DNA of 64,000 nucleotides from Streptomyces griseoviridis (GCA_014649155.1 BMSM01000005.1:124001-188000); one strand, 5' to 3'. Numbered from the stretch's first letter, positions 25,291-34,035 are shown. Notes: a model not told the origin generated them from the letters alone. Program-made: numbers and translations.

Positions 25291-26004
25291 TCAGGCGGTC
25301 TTCGGGGCGACCCGGGCCACGACCACGTGCGGGCGGCCCGGGTGCGGCGCGGTGAACGCCGTGTACAGCGCCTCGTGGTCCCTGCCGTCGACGGTCGCCG
25401 TCGACCAGCCCGCCGCCTCGAAGCGGGCGGCGATGCCGCCGGGCCGGGCGTGCCGGGCGGAGGCGTTGTCGACGACGACGGTGTGCAGCCGCTCCAGACC
25501 GGTGGCCCCCGCGAAGGCGATCGCCTCGTGGTTGCTGCCCTCGTCCAGTTCCGCGTCCCCGGTCAGCACCCACACCCGGGGCTCGTCCAGGCCCTGGGCG
25601 CGCAGGCCCAGCGCGGTGCCCACGGCGATCGGCAGCCCGTGCCCCAGCGAACCGCTGCCGATCTCCACCCCGGGCACCAGCGTCCGGTCGGGGTGGTGGC
25701 CCAGCGGGGAGTCGTAGGAGCCGAAGCCGGGCAGCCAGGCGGCGGGTACGAAACCCTTCGCGGCCAGCACGGCGTAGTACGCCATCGGGCCGTGCCCCTT
25801 GGACAGCAGGAACCGGTCCCGCCCGGGATCGTCCGCCTGCTCCGGGCCGACCCGCAGCACCCGGTCGTAGAGCACCCACAGCACGTCCAGCGTGGAGGTC
25901 GCCGCGGGGCCGTGCTTCTCGTCCCCGCTCATCAGTGCCATCAGCCCGGCCAGGTCGGCGTACCCGTGGGCACGCCCGCGTTCTCCGGTGATCGTTCTCG
26001 TCAT
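25291..26004 (-). CDS. Transketolase, N-terminal subunit
   Basis: 237 residues. Thiamine diphosphate-binding motif GDAELDEGSNHEAIAFAG with the later Asn (VVDN), and the substrate-site region LSKGHGPMAYYAVLA. The start MTRTITGERG follows the SoxR/MerR-like promoter by about 17 bases. The gap to the C-terminal subunit is 39 bases and contains a GAAAGGAACC ribosome site. Confidence 0.9.
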   Translation of the reverse strand: MTRTITGERGRAHGYADLAGLMALMSGDEKHGPAATSTLDVLWVLYDRVLRVGPEQADDPGRDRFLLSKGHGPMAYYAVLAAKGFVPAAWLPGFGSYDSPLGHHPDRTLVPGVEIGSGSLGHGLPIAVGTALGLRAQGLDEPRVWVLTGDAELDEGSNHEAIAFAGATGLERLHTVVVDNASARHARPGGIAARFEAAGWSTATVDGRDHEALYTAFTAPHPGRPHVVVARVAPKTA

Positions 26005-26015
26005 ACGACCGATCG

Positions 26016-26042
26016 TGTGACCTCGACCAAACTTGAGGTCAA
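26016..26042 (-). promoter_or_regulatory. MerR/SoxR-type promoter-operator of the transketolase operon
   Basis: On the minus strand TTGACC (26042-26037) is followed by a 19-base spacer holding CCTCAAGTTTGGTCGAGG (26038-26021), then CACGAT (26017-26012) as a weak -10. The 19-bp spacing and the dyad (GACCTC/GAGGTC) between the boxes are the hallmark of MerR-family control, and CCTCAAG...GAGG resembles SoxR boxes. No MerR-type gene lies nearby, so a distant regulator is implied. Confidence 0.65.
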
Positions 26043-26141
26043 GCGCCGGTGACCGAGGGGAAGAGGTGCGCGACCATGCCCCCGAGTGCGGTATGGTTTT
26101 CCTGCACGCCCAACCGGGGAAACCCCAGGTCAGGCGGGCAT

Positions 26142-26283
<142 letters not shown>

Positions 26284-26331
26284 ACCAGTCGGGGGCCAGT
26301 GGGGGCTGGTGTCCTTGACCGGGTCAGCGGG

Positions 26332-26470
26332 TCAGCGGGTCATGCCGAGCTCGGTGACCACGTCGTCCCGGTGGGGCGCGTCGCGCGAGGCGTCCGCGAC
26401 GAGGTCGTCCAGCCAAGCCCACACCGCGGTGCGCTGCGCCGACCGGCAGACCCCGGCCGGTATCGCCGCG
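26332..26470 (-). pseudogene. 3' end of an unidentified minus-strand gene
   Basis: One minus-strand frame reads RTAVWAWLDDLVADASRDAP then HRDDVVTELGMTR and stops. It looks like a real C-terminus with amphipathic helix, ends close to the tRNA and points toward it, as integrase genes often do next to attL. No recombinase motif is preserved, so the identity is not established. Confidence 0.3.
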
Positions 26471-26475
26471 CACAG

Positions 26476-26838
26476 AACCGCGGCCGTCAAGGCTGTGGAC
26501 GAGGCCGAGCGGATCGGGACCCGGGCCGCCTATTCCGCCCTGAACTGTGCTCGGTGGCCCGCGCCGAACCAGGACCGCGTCACCGAGCCGCTCACGGGCG
26601 CCGGGACGCCGGTACTGGTGGTCGCGGGCCGGCTGGACCCCGTCACCCCCCACCACTGGGCCGAGAACATGACCCGAACCCTGGACTCGGCGGTCCTGCT
26701 CACGCGGGAGGGAGTCGGACACGGCTCCTACGGCGCCAATTCATGTATCAGCGGCGCGGTTGACACAGCCCTTGTCCACGGCACCCATCCCGCCGACGGC
26801 GCCGTGTGCAAGACGGACACAGCCGTCTCACTCAGGTC
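26476..26838 (+). pseudogene. Tripeptidyl-aminopeptidase (TAP-like) C-terminal remnant
   Basis: The plus-strand frame contains AYSALNCARWPAP, PVLVVAGRLDPVTPHHWAEN, SAVLLTREGVGHGSYG and LVHGTHPADGAVC, the conserved C-terminal TAP domain of secreted Streptomyces alpha/beta-hydrolase peptidases, including the catalytic Asp (GRLDPVTP) and His (GVGHGSYG). The N-terminal ~400 residues with the Ser nucleophile are absent. It lies between the two tRNA-derived repeats. Confidence 0.75.
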
Positions 26839-26937
26839 TCGGGAACTGCACGGACTGACGTGGAATCTGTGGCGTTGACCTGGACGTTTCCGCTCTCGGT
26901 GGCTCTCACGGACCCCCTGGACGGTGTTTCGTCCACC

Positions 26938-27050
26938 GGGGGTCAAGGGGCCGCAGGTTCAGATCCTGTCGTCCCGACTGGCGACAGTCGCAGGGGGAGA
27001 GCCGGTTCGGGAGGCATCCGAAACCGGCCCTTCGTCGTGCTCGGGGACCG
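26938..27050 (+). repeat. Direct repeat copy 2: tRNA-Pro 3' half (att-like)
   Basis: GGGGGTCAAGGGGCCGCAGG begins at 26938 and continues through the T arm, CGTCCCGACTGG, the CGACAGTCGC segment and a mutated terminator hairpin. Only the 3' half of the tRNA is present, so it is not functional. It differs from copy 1 at a few sites (for example TTCAGAT for TTCAAAT), suggesting age or origin in a foreign element. Confidence 0.85.
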
Positions 27051-27669
27051 GCCGGGGACCGGTGAGGGATGTGGCGTCCTCGTCGCTCGCGCCGAGGGCC
27101 CGCGCGAGGGCGTCGAGGGCCACGTCGACGACGGCGCGCAGCTGGTCCGCGCTCGTGCCGGCTCTGCTCATGACGGCGAGGGACTGGTTCACGGCCGCGA
27201 GGTGGGTCGCGAAGGACTCGGCCGTCTCGTCGCGCAGCCGGCCGGCCTCCAGTGCGGTGCGCAGCCGGGTGTGCTGCAGGCCGATCGCCTCCCGTGCGCG
27301 CGCGGCGACGCCCGGGCTCAGCACGGGGGTCGCCATGACGGTCTGGGCCACCAGGCATCCGTCGGGCAGCCCGGGGTCCGCGATGCGGTCCAGGGTGACG
27401 TCGAAGAACGCCCGCACGGCTGCCAGGGGCCGGTCGGCGGCGCGGGAGAGCGCGGCGTCGTACTTGTCCCCGTACCGCGTGGCGTAGCGCTCCAGGCAGC
27501 GTGTGAAGAGCGTGTCCTTGTCGCCGAGGGAGGAGTAGATGGAGCTGCGATTGAGGCCGGTCGCCCGGGACAGGTCGTCCACCGACGTGTCCGCGTACCC
27601 GGACCGCCAGAACTGGATCATCGCGGCATCGAGCGCCGTGGCGATGTCGAACTGCTTCCTGCCCGCCAT
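26959..27669 (-). CDS. TetR-family regulator with tRNA-repeat-derived C-terminus
   Basis: 236 residues. TetR HTH at ~8-55 (TSVDDLSRATGLNRSSIYSS) and a TetR_C ligand domain (~75-195). The start MAGRKQFD is set by family alignment (frame is open further upstream). The last ~30 residues, from about RPVPEHDEG to RDDRI, are read from the duplicated tRNA 3' region, so the original stop has been replaced. It is divergent from the hydrolase gene with a 46-bp palindrome between, and most likely represses both. Confidence 0.88.
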   Translation of the reverse strand: MAGRKQFDIATALDAAMIQFWRSGYADTSVDDLSRATGLNRSSIYSSLGDKDTLFTRCLERYATRYGDKYDAALSRAADRPLAAVRAFFDVTLDRIADPGLPDGCLVAQTVMATPVLSPGVAARAREAIGLQHTRLRTALEAGRLRDETAESFATHLAAVNQSLAVMSRAGTSADQLRAVVDVALDALARALGASDEDATSLTGPRPVPEHDEGPVSDASRTGSPPATVASRDDRI

Positions 27670-27721
27670 GCCGCACCTTCGTCTTCCTCTTGCTCGGTCC
27701 CGTCCGTCCGCCTCGGTGACC

Positions 27722-27767
27722 ACCCTAACTCATCTTGAACCGAACAGTTCAAGATGAGTTAGGGTGA
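27722..27767. promoter_or_regulatory. 46-bp TetR operator palindrome
   Basis: Two perfect 20-bp arms (27722-27741 CACCCTAACTCATCTTGAAC and 27748-27767) flank a 6-base centre CGAACA. It lies between divergent TetR and hydrolase genes, 52 bases from the TetR start and 28 from the hydrolase start. The AACTCATCTTGAAC core with an exact mirror is the expected target of the adjacent TetR protein. Confidence 0.9.
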
Positions 27768-27794
27768 CGGAACGATCCTGGCTGGAGGGAAATC

Positions 27795-28727
27795 ATGAGT
27801 GACCCCGCACGTACCCCGCGCCCTCCCGGCGATCCGGTCCCCGACCTGCCGCTGCCCGACCTGGCCGGCTTCACCCACCGCTGGGCCGACGCGGACGGCG
27901 TCCGGCTCCACGCGGTCGAGGGCGGCCGGCCGGACGGACCGGCCGTCGTGCTGCTCGCCGGATTCCCGCAGACCTGGTGGGCATGGCGCAAGGTGATGCC
28001 GGACCTGGCCGGCCGCTTCCGTGTCATCGCGATCGACCTGCCGGGCCAGGGCCACTCCGCACGCCCGGACATCAGCTACGACACGCACACGGTCGCCGCG
28101 CACGTCCACGCCGCGGTCGAGGCGCTCGGGGTCTCGGCGTACCGGCTGGCCGCCCACGACATCGGCGCGTGGGTCGCCTTCTCCCTCGCCCTGAAGTACC
28201 CGGGCGAGTTGCGCGGCCTGGCACTGCTCGACGCCGGCATCCCGGGCATCACCCTCCCCGACGCGATCCCGACCGACCCCGAACGGGCCTGGAAGACCTG
28301 GCACTTCGCCTTCCACCTCGTGCCCGACCTGCCCGAGACCCTGCTCGCCGGCCGCGAACGGGAGTACGTCGGCTGGTTCCTGAAGGCCAAGGCGCGCTCC
28401 GTCGGCACCTTCGACGACACCGAGATCGAGCAGTACGCCGCGTCCCTGGCCGCCGACGGCGGCCTCCGCGCGTCCCTGGCCTACTACCGGGACGCCGCCG
28501 AGTCGGCGCGGAGGAACCACGAGGCGCTGGCACGGCAGCGCCTGAGCGTCCCGGTGCTGGGGATCTCCGGCAGCCACGGCTCCGTCCCCGACATGGCCGC
28601 CTCCGTCCGGCCGTGGGCCGACCACGCCACCGGGGTCGTCGTGCCGGACGCCGGACACTTCATCCCCGACGAACAGCCCGCCGCCGTCGCTGCCGCGCTC
28701 AGCGGCTTCCTCACCGAGGACGACTGA
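27795..28727 (+). CDS. Alpha/beta hydrolase, epoxide-hydrolase/dehalogenase-like
   Basis: 310 residues. Oxyanion motif AGFPQTW, nucleophile elbow AHDIGAW with Asp as nucleophile, cap domain (~150-240), and catalytic His in DAGHFIPDEQP. An Asp nucleophile points to epoxide hydrolase or haloalkane dehalogenase chemistry. GGAGGG lies 6 bases before the ATG. Expression is probably induced when a ligand releases the TetR protein from the palindrome. Confidence 0.88.
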   Translation: MSDPARTPRPPGDPVPDLPLPDLAGFTHRWADADGVRLHAVEGGRPDGPAVVLLAGFPQTWWAWRKVMPDLAGRFRVIAIDLPGQGHSARPDISYDTHTVAAHVHAAVEALGVSAYRLAAHDIGAWVAFSLALKYPGELRGLALLDAGIPGITLPDAIPTDPERAWKTWHFAFHLVPDLPETLLAGREREYVGWFLKAKARSVGTFDDTEIEQYAASLAADGGLRASLAYYRDAAESARRNHEALARQRLSVPVLGISGSHGSVPDMAASVRPWADHATGVVVPDAGHFIPDEQPAAVAAALSGFLTEDD

Positions 28728-28772
28728 GGCGGGCCAGTGCCCCGGTCCGGCTTCGGCCGCCGGGGTCCCGCC
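28728..28772. terminator. Bidirectional hairpin between convergent genes
   Basis: GGCGGG (28728-28733) pairs with CCCGCC (28767-28772), and the inner CCCCGG pairs with CCGGGG around TCCGGCTTCGGCC. It starts immediately after the hydrolase stop and can serve both converging genes. Confidence 0.6.
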
Positions 28773-28796
28773 CGCGCGGAGCCGACGGGGAGGCGG

Positions 28797-30020
28797 TCAG
28801 AACCAGTGCAGGCAGTGCGGCGGCCGGCCGGTGCGGAAGAGGGCGTCGGCGAGGGCGGTCGCGCCGGGGCGGTGGGCGCGGATGTGCCCGGCCCGCACGA
28901 GCGTGCTGGGGGCGGTGCCGCCGAGGTAGACCGAACCCAGGTCCCGCACGTCCAGGGACAGATCGGGCTCCCGGTCCGTCGGCACGCAGTCGGCCTTGCC
29001 GCCCCTGACGGTCAGCAGATGGCGGCCGTGCTCGCCGAGGAACGGGTCCTCGACGTCGAGGACCAGCTCGCCGTCGGCGCACCAGCCGCGCGCGGTCAGT
29101 GCGCGCGGCACGTCCAGGAGCCGCACCCAGAGCCAGTCGGTGTCGCCGCTCACCTCACCGGCCCGGAAGTCCGCGAGCCGCCAGCGCAGCGGGTGCCCCG
29201 GCGGGACGTGCTTGAGGACGACCTCGGAGACCAGGTCGTGTTCGAGCGCGAACCGGGCCAGGGCCGTGAAGACGGCGTCGTCGGTGGCGATGGTCTCGTC
29301 GACCGTCAGGGTCCCGGCTGCCCCGATCGAGTAGCTGGCGTACCCGTCCGGGACCCCGTCGGCGTCCCGGTGGACGGCGACGTGGCGCGGTGCCGGCGAG
29401 ACCGGGGGCTGCCCCGCGCGCAGGGCCCACCAGCGGTGCGGCCGGGACAGCGCGCCGGGCTGGGCGCGGCGGTACCGGTCGTAGACCTCTTCCAGCAGGT
29501 CGCCGCAGTCGGCCCGGCGCAGCACCTCGACCGAGCCGGCCGCTTCCTCGTCGGCCCTTCCGCGCGCCCGGGGACGGGCGAGGGCGGCTCGGTGGCACGG
29601 CACGGTCAGCCGCGCCGTGCAGGTCGCCGGTCCGTAACCGAACCGGCCGTAGATCGTCGCCTCCGAGGCAAGCAGCACGGAGAGGAACTCCCCGCGGGCC
29701 CGGAACATGTCGATCTGATGCCGCGTCATCGCGCGGAGCACGCCCCGGCGCCGGTGCGAGGGGAGGACGCCGATGGCGGTCACGCCGGAGACCGGGAGGA
29801 GGGCCCCGCCGGGCAGGGTGAGTTCGAAGGAGTGCGCGGCGGCGGTGCCGACGGGGCGCCCGTCCGCCGTCAGGGCCAGCAGACAGCGGTCCGTTTCGAG
29901 CGCCGACCACCAGAGCCCGCCGCCCTCGACCGGGGTCTCGGGAAAGCGCCCGAACGCGGCGTGGACCGTGTCGACGAAGACGTCGAGGTCCTGGTCGGTC
30001 GTGGGACGTATCCGTATCAC
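28797..30020 (-). CDS. Eis-like GNAT acetyltransferase
   Basis: 407 residues, the length of the Eis family. N-terminal GNAT domain with VTAIGVLPSHRRRGVLRAMT (acetyl-CoA loop), second GNAT-like domain, and a C-terminal sterol-carrier-like domain; the protein ends in HCLHWF, and the free C-terminal carboxylate of a terminal Phe is the catalytic base in Eis. The family acetylates aminoglycosides and Lys residues at several positions. It could give low-level drug resistance. Confidence 0.9.
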   Translation of the reverse strand: MIRIRPTTDQDLDVFVDTVHAAFGRFPETPVEGGGLWWSALETDRCLLALTADGRPVGTAAAHSFELTLPGGALLPVSGVTAIGVLPSHRRRGVLRAMTRHQIDMFRARGEFLSVLLASEATIYGRFGYGPATCTARLTVPCHRAALARPRARGRADEEAAGSVEVLRRADCGDLLEEVYDRYRRAQPGALSRPHRWWALRAGQPPVSPAPRHVAVHRDADGVPDGYASYSIGAAGTLTVDETIATDDAVFTALARFALEHDLVSEVVLKHVPPGHPLRWRLADFRAGEVSGDTDWLWVRLLDVPRALTARGWCADGELVLDVEDPFLGEHGRHLLTVRGGKADCVPTDREPDLSLDVRDLGSVYLGGTAPSTLVRAGHIRAHRPGATALADALFRTGRPPHCLHWF

Positions 30021-30137
30021 TGCCGCTGCCTCCTCGGTGGGGCGGCACCACGACCGGCGCCGCCTGGCCAGAGTGCAGCCCCGTTCCGTGACGGGGGCAA
30101 GCGAATCACGGCCGGGTGCCGGGGCGGGCGGGCCCCG

Positions 30138-31226
30138 TCACCCGGAGCGGACGGCCGCTTCCCAGCCCAGCGCGGGGCCGAGCCGTTCGGCGATGTCGGT
30201 GAGGATCTGCTCGTAGTCCTCCTCGTCGAAGGTGAAGGGCAGCGCGAAGGCGACCTCCTCGACCTCCCGGAACGCGGCGTGCTCCCGCAGGCGTTCCGCG
30301 ATCCACTCCGAGGGACCGACGAGGTCGGGCGCGTAGAGCAGCCGGGCCGGGCCGTGCGGCTGCCCGGTGCGGGGCAGCCGCCGCGCGGCGTACTCCTCGT
30401 ACTTCGCGCGCCGCGCCGCGCCGGCGGAGTCGGTGGGGATGACCACCAGCCCCTGGGAGACCCGGGCCGCGTCCCCGGCGGGGTGGGCCGCCCGGAAGGC
30501 GCGGATGTGGGAGAGCTGGACGGCGGCGAAGTCCACCGGTCCCGGAGTCGCGGCGTCCTCGGCCTTGACCACGCTGCTGGTGAGGAGGTTCATGGCGTTC
30601 TCCCCGGCCCAGCGGGCCGAGCGCAGGCTGCCACCGCCGTACCACACGCGCCCGCGCAGACCGGGGGAGTGCGGCTGGACCCGGTCGGAGTAGGTCTCGA
30701 TGCCCTCCGTGCCGCGGAAGTCCGTGGCCGGCTCACCGGCGAGGTGCGCGAGGAGGCGCCGCACGCGTTCGTAGCCGAACTCCTCCGCGTCGGCGGTGCC
30801 GGGGTACAGGGCGTCCCTGACCCGCTCGTAGTGCATCGGCGGGCCGGTGCTCACGCCAGGGTTGAACCGGCCGCCGGACAGGAGGTCGACCGTCGCCCAG
30901 TCCTCCGCGAGCCGCAGCGGATTCTCCCAGCCCAGCGGGGTCACCGCGGTCCCCAGCTCGATGCGCTCGGTGCGCTGGGTGGCGGCGGCGAGGACCGCCA
31001 CCGGCGACGCGATGCCGTACTGGAGGTGCCGGTGGCGCACCCACGCGCTGTCGTAGCCGAGGCGTTCGCCCAGCTCGATCAGGCGCAGGGTGGACTCGTG
31101 CCCGCGGGCCGGGTCCTTCTCGTCGAACAGTCCGATCGTGAGGAATCCCAGCTTCCGCAGGGGCCTGCCGTTCATCTCCGCCCACTCCCGCCCACTCCGG
31201 CCCGTGCGGGCCTCCACCACGCTCAC
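30138..31226 (-). CDS. LLM-class flavin-dependent oxidoreductase
   Basis: 362 residues from GTG 31226; an internal ATG at 31175 (MNGRPLRKLGFLTIG) fits the family N-terminus better and may be the true start. Luciferase-like barrel features: GERLGYDSAWVRHRHLQYG, RIELGTAVTPLGWENPLRLA, GRFNPGVSTGPP. It uses FMN or F420 on an unknown substrate. A truncated paralogue lies just upstream. Confidence 0.85.
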   Translation of the reverse strand: MSVVEARTGRSGREWAEMNGRPLRKLGFLTIGLFDEKDPARGHESTLRLIELGERLGYDSAWVRHRHLQYGIASPVAVLAAATQRTERIELGTAVTPLGWENPLRLAEDWATVDLLSGGRFNPGVSTGPPMHYERVRDALYPGTADAEEFGYERVRRLLAHLAGEPATDFRGTEGIETYSDRVQPHSPGLRGRVWYGGGSLRSARWAGENAMNLLTSSVVKAEDAATPGPVDFAAVQLSHIRAFRAAHPAGDAARVSQGLVVIPTDSAGAARRAKYEEYAARRLPRTGQPHGPARLLYAPDLVGPSEWIAERLREHAAFREVEEVAFALPFTFDEEDYEQILTDIAERLGPALGWEAAVRSG

Positions 31227-31259
31227 CGATGATGATCAGATCATGTGCCGCCGACCCGC

Positions 31260-31451
31260 TCAAGACGCGGCCGGCTCACCGAGCAGCGCCCAGGCACCTC
31301 CCCGGCCGACGGTCGCGGCGAGCGCGGGCGAGTCGTAGGAGAAGGTCTGCCCGGACCAGGCCGGGCGCGGCCCGGCCGCCTCCGCCTCCCGGGCGAGTCC
31401 CACCAGCGTGCCGATCGGATGATGCGCGGGGAGCGCCACTCCTGTCGTCAT
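31260..31451 (-). pseudogene. LLM flavin oxidoreductase, N-terminal remnant
   Basis: The minus-strand frame MTTGVALPAHHPIGTLVGLA then REAEAAGPRPAWSGQTFSYD resembles the first strand and helix of F420-dependent LLM enzymes, then stops after 63 residues. A family member would be about 280-350 residues. It probably derives from a gene broken near 31260. Confidence 0.5.
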
Positions 31452-31567
31452 GACTGCGGAAACGGGCACGGGCGGCGCCGTCATCCCCACCGCGTATGAC
31501 AGTCGTGTGAACAGGGGGAAGGTGCTCCCCGGGGAACGAGGGCCGACGTGCGGGCGCGCGCTCCGCG

Positions 31568-31990
31568 GTGTCCGCCGGGCGCAGCGTCTCGCGGAGCCGG
31601 GCGGCCCTCGCCTTCGACACGGTCCCGCCCGGCTCCCGGCGCCCGGCGCCCGTCGGCCACCTCGTCCGCCTCGTCCGCCTCGTCACCGAGCGCGGCGAAC
31701 ACCTGGACCTCGGCTTCCTCCCCGTGCCGTACGGCACGGTCCGCGCTGTCTCCTTCGACCCCTACGCCCTCGACCCCTACGCCCTCAACCCCGACGCCTT
31801 CGACCCCTATGTCTTCGGCTGCGTCGACGACTTCCTCCACCACCCCCGGATACCGGTTTGTCACCCCCGCGGCCGGCCGTGCCATCGTCCTCGCCCCCGG
31901 CGCCCACGACCTGCGCGTCCCCCTGCCGGTGCGGCAGCCCGGCGGGCGACCGCACAGGCGTCCCTCACGGTCGTGACTCGGACCAGGCGT
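31568..31990 (+). pseudogene. Frameshifted unknown protein with Asp-Pro-Tyr repeats
   Basis: One frame gives RLVTERGEHLDLGFLPVPYG, then short repeats (FDPYALDPYALNPDAFDPYV) and CVDDFLHHP. At the C-run near 31844 the sense moves to another frame reading GYRFVTPAAGRAIVLAPGAH then DLRVPLPV. That is what a single-base indel in a broken gene looks like. I do not recognise the protein. From 31990 to 32302 I see only a GAC/GTC-rich low-complexity run (about 32080-32120) and no gene. Confidence 0.3.
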
Positions 31991-32302
31991 TCCCGAGGAC
32001 TGCTCAAGCCCGTCCCGTGGCTCCGGCCGGCAGCCCCCCCGGCGGCCGGCCCGGCTCCGCGCCGCGGATGCGTCCCGGTCCTCGACCTCGTCCTCGTCCT
32101 CGTCTTCGTCCTCGCCGTCGGCTGTAGCGGCGCGCGCCGCCGCGCGACCGTGCGCGCACCGGAGAGGGACGACCGCACCCCTGGAGGCGGCGAGCGCGCC
32201 GCGGCCGTCCCTGTCACTCCGGATGGTTCCGGATGCCCCGCCCGGCGCTCCCCCCGCTACGGTGCCCGCACAACCGACGCGTACGGAGCCCGGGGAGCAG
32301 CG

Positions 32303-33358
32303 ATGCCGACGTCCGTCACCACCTCCCGGTCCACCGCCACCCCGCTCGGGCACCAGGAACGGCGGGTGCTCACCGCGGTCGGCTGCGGATTGCGGGACGA
32401 CGAGATCGCCACTGCCCTGGGCCTGTCCGAGGACGCCGTGGCCGAGCATCTCGCACGGGTCCTGGCCAAGCGCGGTCTGCGGGACCGGGCCGCCGCCATC
32501 GTGCACGCCTTCGACTGCGGCCTGGCCGTGCCCGGCCGCGGCCCCCGCACCCGGCCGGTCCGCGCGGCGCCCCGGGCCGGCGCCGCGCGCACGCCGGGCG
32601 CGACCCTGCGGCTCTCCCTGCTCGGACCGCTCCGGGCCTGGCGGGACGGACGGCCCCTGGATCTGGGGCACCTGCGCCAGCAAGCCGTCCTGGCGGCCCT
32701 GGCCCTGGCCGCGGGCCGCTCCCTCAGCCGGCGGGAACTCCTCGCCGGCGTGTGGGGCATGGAGTCACCGGCCGCCAACGTGGTGCCGGTGTACGTGTAC
32801 CGGCTGCGCAAGGCGCTGCGGGCGGGGGACGCCGCGGACCCGGTCATCGAGCACGGGCTGCGCGGCTACCGGCTGGCCCCCGGCGCGGTCGACGTGGACG
32901 TGGCCCGCCTGGAGTCCCGGATCACCGGCATCGCGGAGGCGGAGCGGGCGGGCGACCTGCCGGAGGCGGTCCGCCGCTGCGCGCTGGCGCTGGAGCTGTT
33001 CCGCGAGGAGCCCCTGGCCGGGCTGCCGGGGCCGCTCGCCGAACTGGAACGGCTGCGGCTCGCCGAGCGCGGGATCGCCCTCGCGCAGCGGAAGGCGACG
33101 TGGCAGCTGCGCCTCGGGCAGGACGCGGAGGCCATCGCCGAGCTGTTCGCCCTGTCGGCCGCGCATCCCCACCATGAGCCGTCGGCCGCGCTGCTGATGC
33201 GGGCCCTGCACCGCAACGGCCGCCAGGCCGACGCCCTCACGGTGTTCGAACGCGCCCGCCGGCTGCTCGCCGACGACCTCGGGGTACCGCCGAGCCCCCT
33301 GCTGTGGCGGGCCCACCGGACGATCCTGCGCGGGGACGGGGCCGGTCCCGTCCCCTGA
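32303..33358 (+). CDS. LuxR-HTH / SARP (BTAD) fusion regulator
   Basis: 351 residues. N-terminal LuxR/GerE-type HTH (~14-70: HQERRVLTAVGCGLRDDEIA, LGLSEDAVAEHLARVLAKRG), then an OmpR-type winged helix (~98-180: LRLSLLGPLRAWRDGRPLDL) and a bacterial transcriptional activation domain (~190-340: FREEPLAGLPGPLAELERLR). SARP proteins activate antibiotic clusters; the extra LuxR module at the N-terminus is unusual. GGGGAG lies 6 bases ahead of the ATG. It could be a regulator for a biosynthetic cluster, but which one is not shown. Confidence 0.88.
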   Translation: MPTSVTTSRSTATPLGHQERRVLTAVGCGLRDDEIATALGLSEDAVAEHLARVLAKRGLRDRAAAIVHAFDCGLAVPGRGPRTRPVRAAPRAGAARTPGATLRLSLLGPLRAWRDGRPLDLGHLRQQAVLAALALAAGRSLSRRELLAGVWGMESPAANVVPVYVYRLRKALRAGDAADPVIEHGLRGYRLAPGAVDVDVARLESRITGIAEAERAGDLPEAVRRCALALELFREEPLAGLPGPLAELERLRLAERGIALAQRKATWQLRLGQDAEAIAELFALSAAHPHHEPSAALLMRALHRNGRQADALTVFERARRLLADDLGVPPSPLLWRAHRTILRGDGAGPVP

Positions 33359-33360
33359 GT

Positions 33361-34035
33361 TCACCAGGCGGCGGGGTACCAGGCGCCGTTGTACCACTGC
33401 TCGTCGGCGCTGTCGTTGTGGAAGTCCATGTTGAAGTCGTTGGGGTAGTTCACGATGTGGTTGTTCGGGTAGGTCCAGATGCCGGCGGACTCGTCGCAGA
33501 CGTAGTCCCAGTGGCAGATCGTCTTGACCGGTACGTCGCCGAAGTACCGGTCGGCGCCGGCGAGCGGGGCGCCGACGATCCCGCCGAACGGCACGGAGCC
33601 CCCATTGGCACCGGGGCCGCCCTGGCGCTTGGGGTCCGCGATGAGGACGGCGTTGACGTTGTCGAAGGTCTGCCAGTTCTCGGTGACCCAGATGTGCACC
33701 ACCGCCGCGCCCAGCGAGTAGCCGCCCATCTTGACGTGCTGGCCCGGACAGGCGGCGCGCTGGTCGCGCACCAGCCGGTTCAGCTCGTTGACACCCGCCC
33801 GGGCGCTCGCGCCGTTGGGAATGGTGGTGGGGTATCCGACGTGCTGCTGGATGTTGCCGGTGAACCCGTCGTTGTTCCACGAGCTGCCGGTGCCGCCGAC
33901 GACGATCGTGTACGTGCCCTCGCACGGAGCCGCCGCCCTGGCCGTCGCCGCCTGCGCCGTGGACGCCTGCACCAGCGAGAGCCCCGCCGTCAGCACGAGT
34001 CCGGCCGCCGCGGCCGTGGTCCTCATCGCTCGCAT
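33361..34035 (-). CDS. Secreted cutinase/lipase-like alpha/beta hydrolase
   Basis: 224 residues. Signal peptide MRAMRTTAAAAGLVLTAGLS with cleavage near AQA-AT; mature part has nucleophile elbow GGYSLGAAVV, and conserved Asp and His regions (CHWDYVCDES, NDFNMDFHN) of the cutinase/PE-PPE-type fold. The start at 34035 is chosen because GGGGAGGA lies directly upstream; ATG 34050 is in frame but within that ribosome site. It probably hydrolyses cutin-like polyesters or lipids. Convergent with the SARP gene, 2 bases apart. Confidence 0.85.
   Translation of the reverse strand: MRAMRTTAAAAGLVLTAGLSLVQASTAQAATARAAAPCEGTYTIVVGGTGSSWNNDGFTGNIQQHVGYPTTIPNGASARAGVNELNRLVRDQRAACPGQHVKMGGYSLGAAVVHIWVTENWQTFDNVNAVLIADPKRQGGPGANGGSVPFGGIVGAPLAGADRYFGDVPVKTICHWDYVCDESAGIWTYPNNHIVNYPNDFNMDFHNDSADEQWYNGAWYPAAW

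Noticed and set aside
26938..27020. Second tRNA-Pro gene
   Set aside because: Only the 3' half is present; the acceptor 5' strand, D arm and 5' anticodon stem are missing.
31226..31226. GTG 31226 as a certain start of the LLM gene
   Set aside because: The family N-terminus aligns better with ATG 31175; the longer form is kept with the doubt stated.
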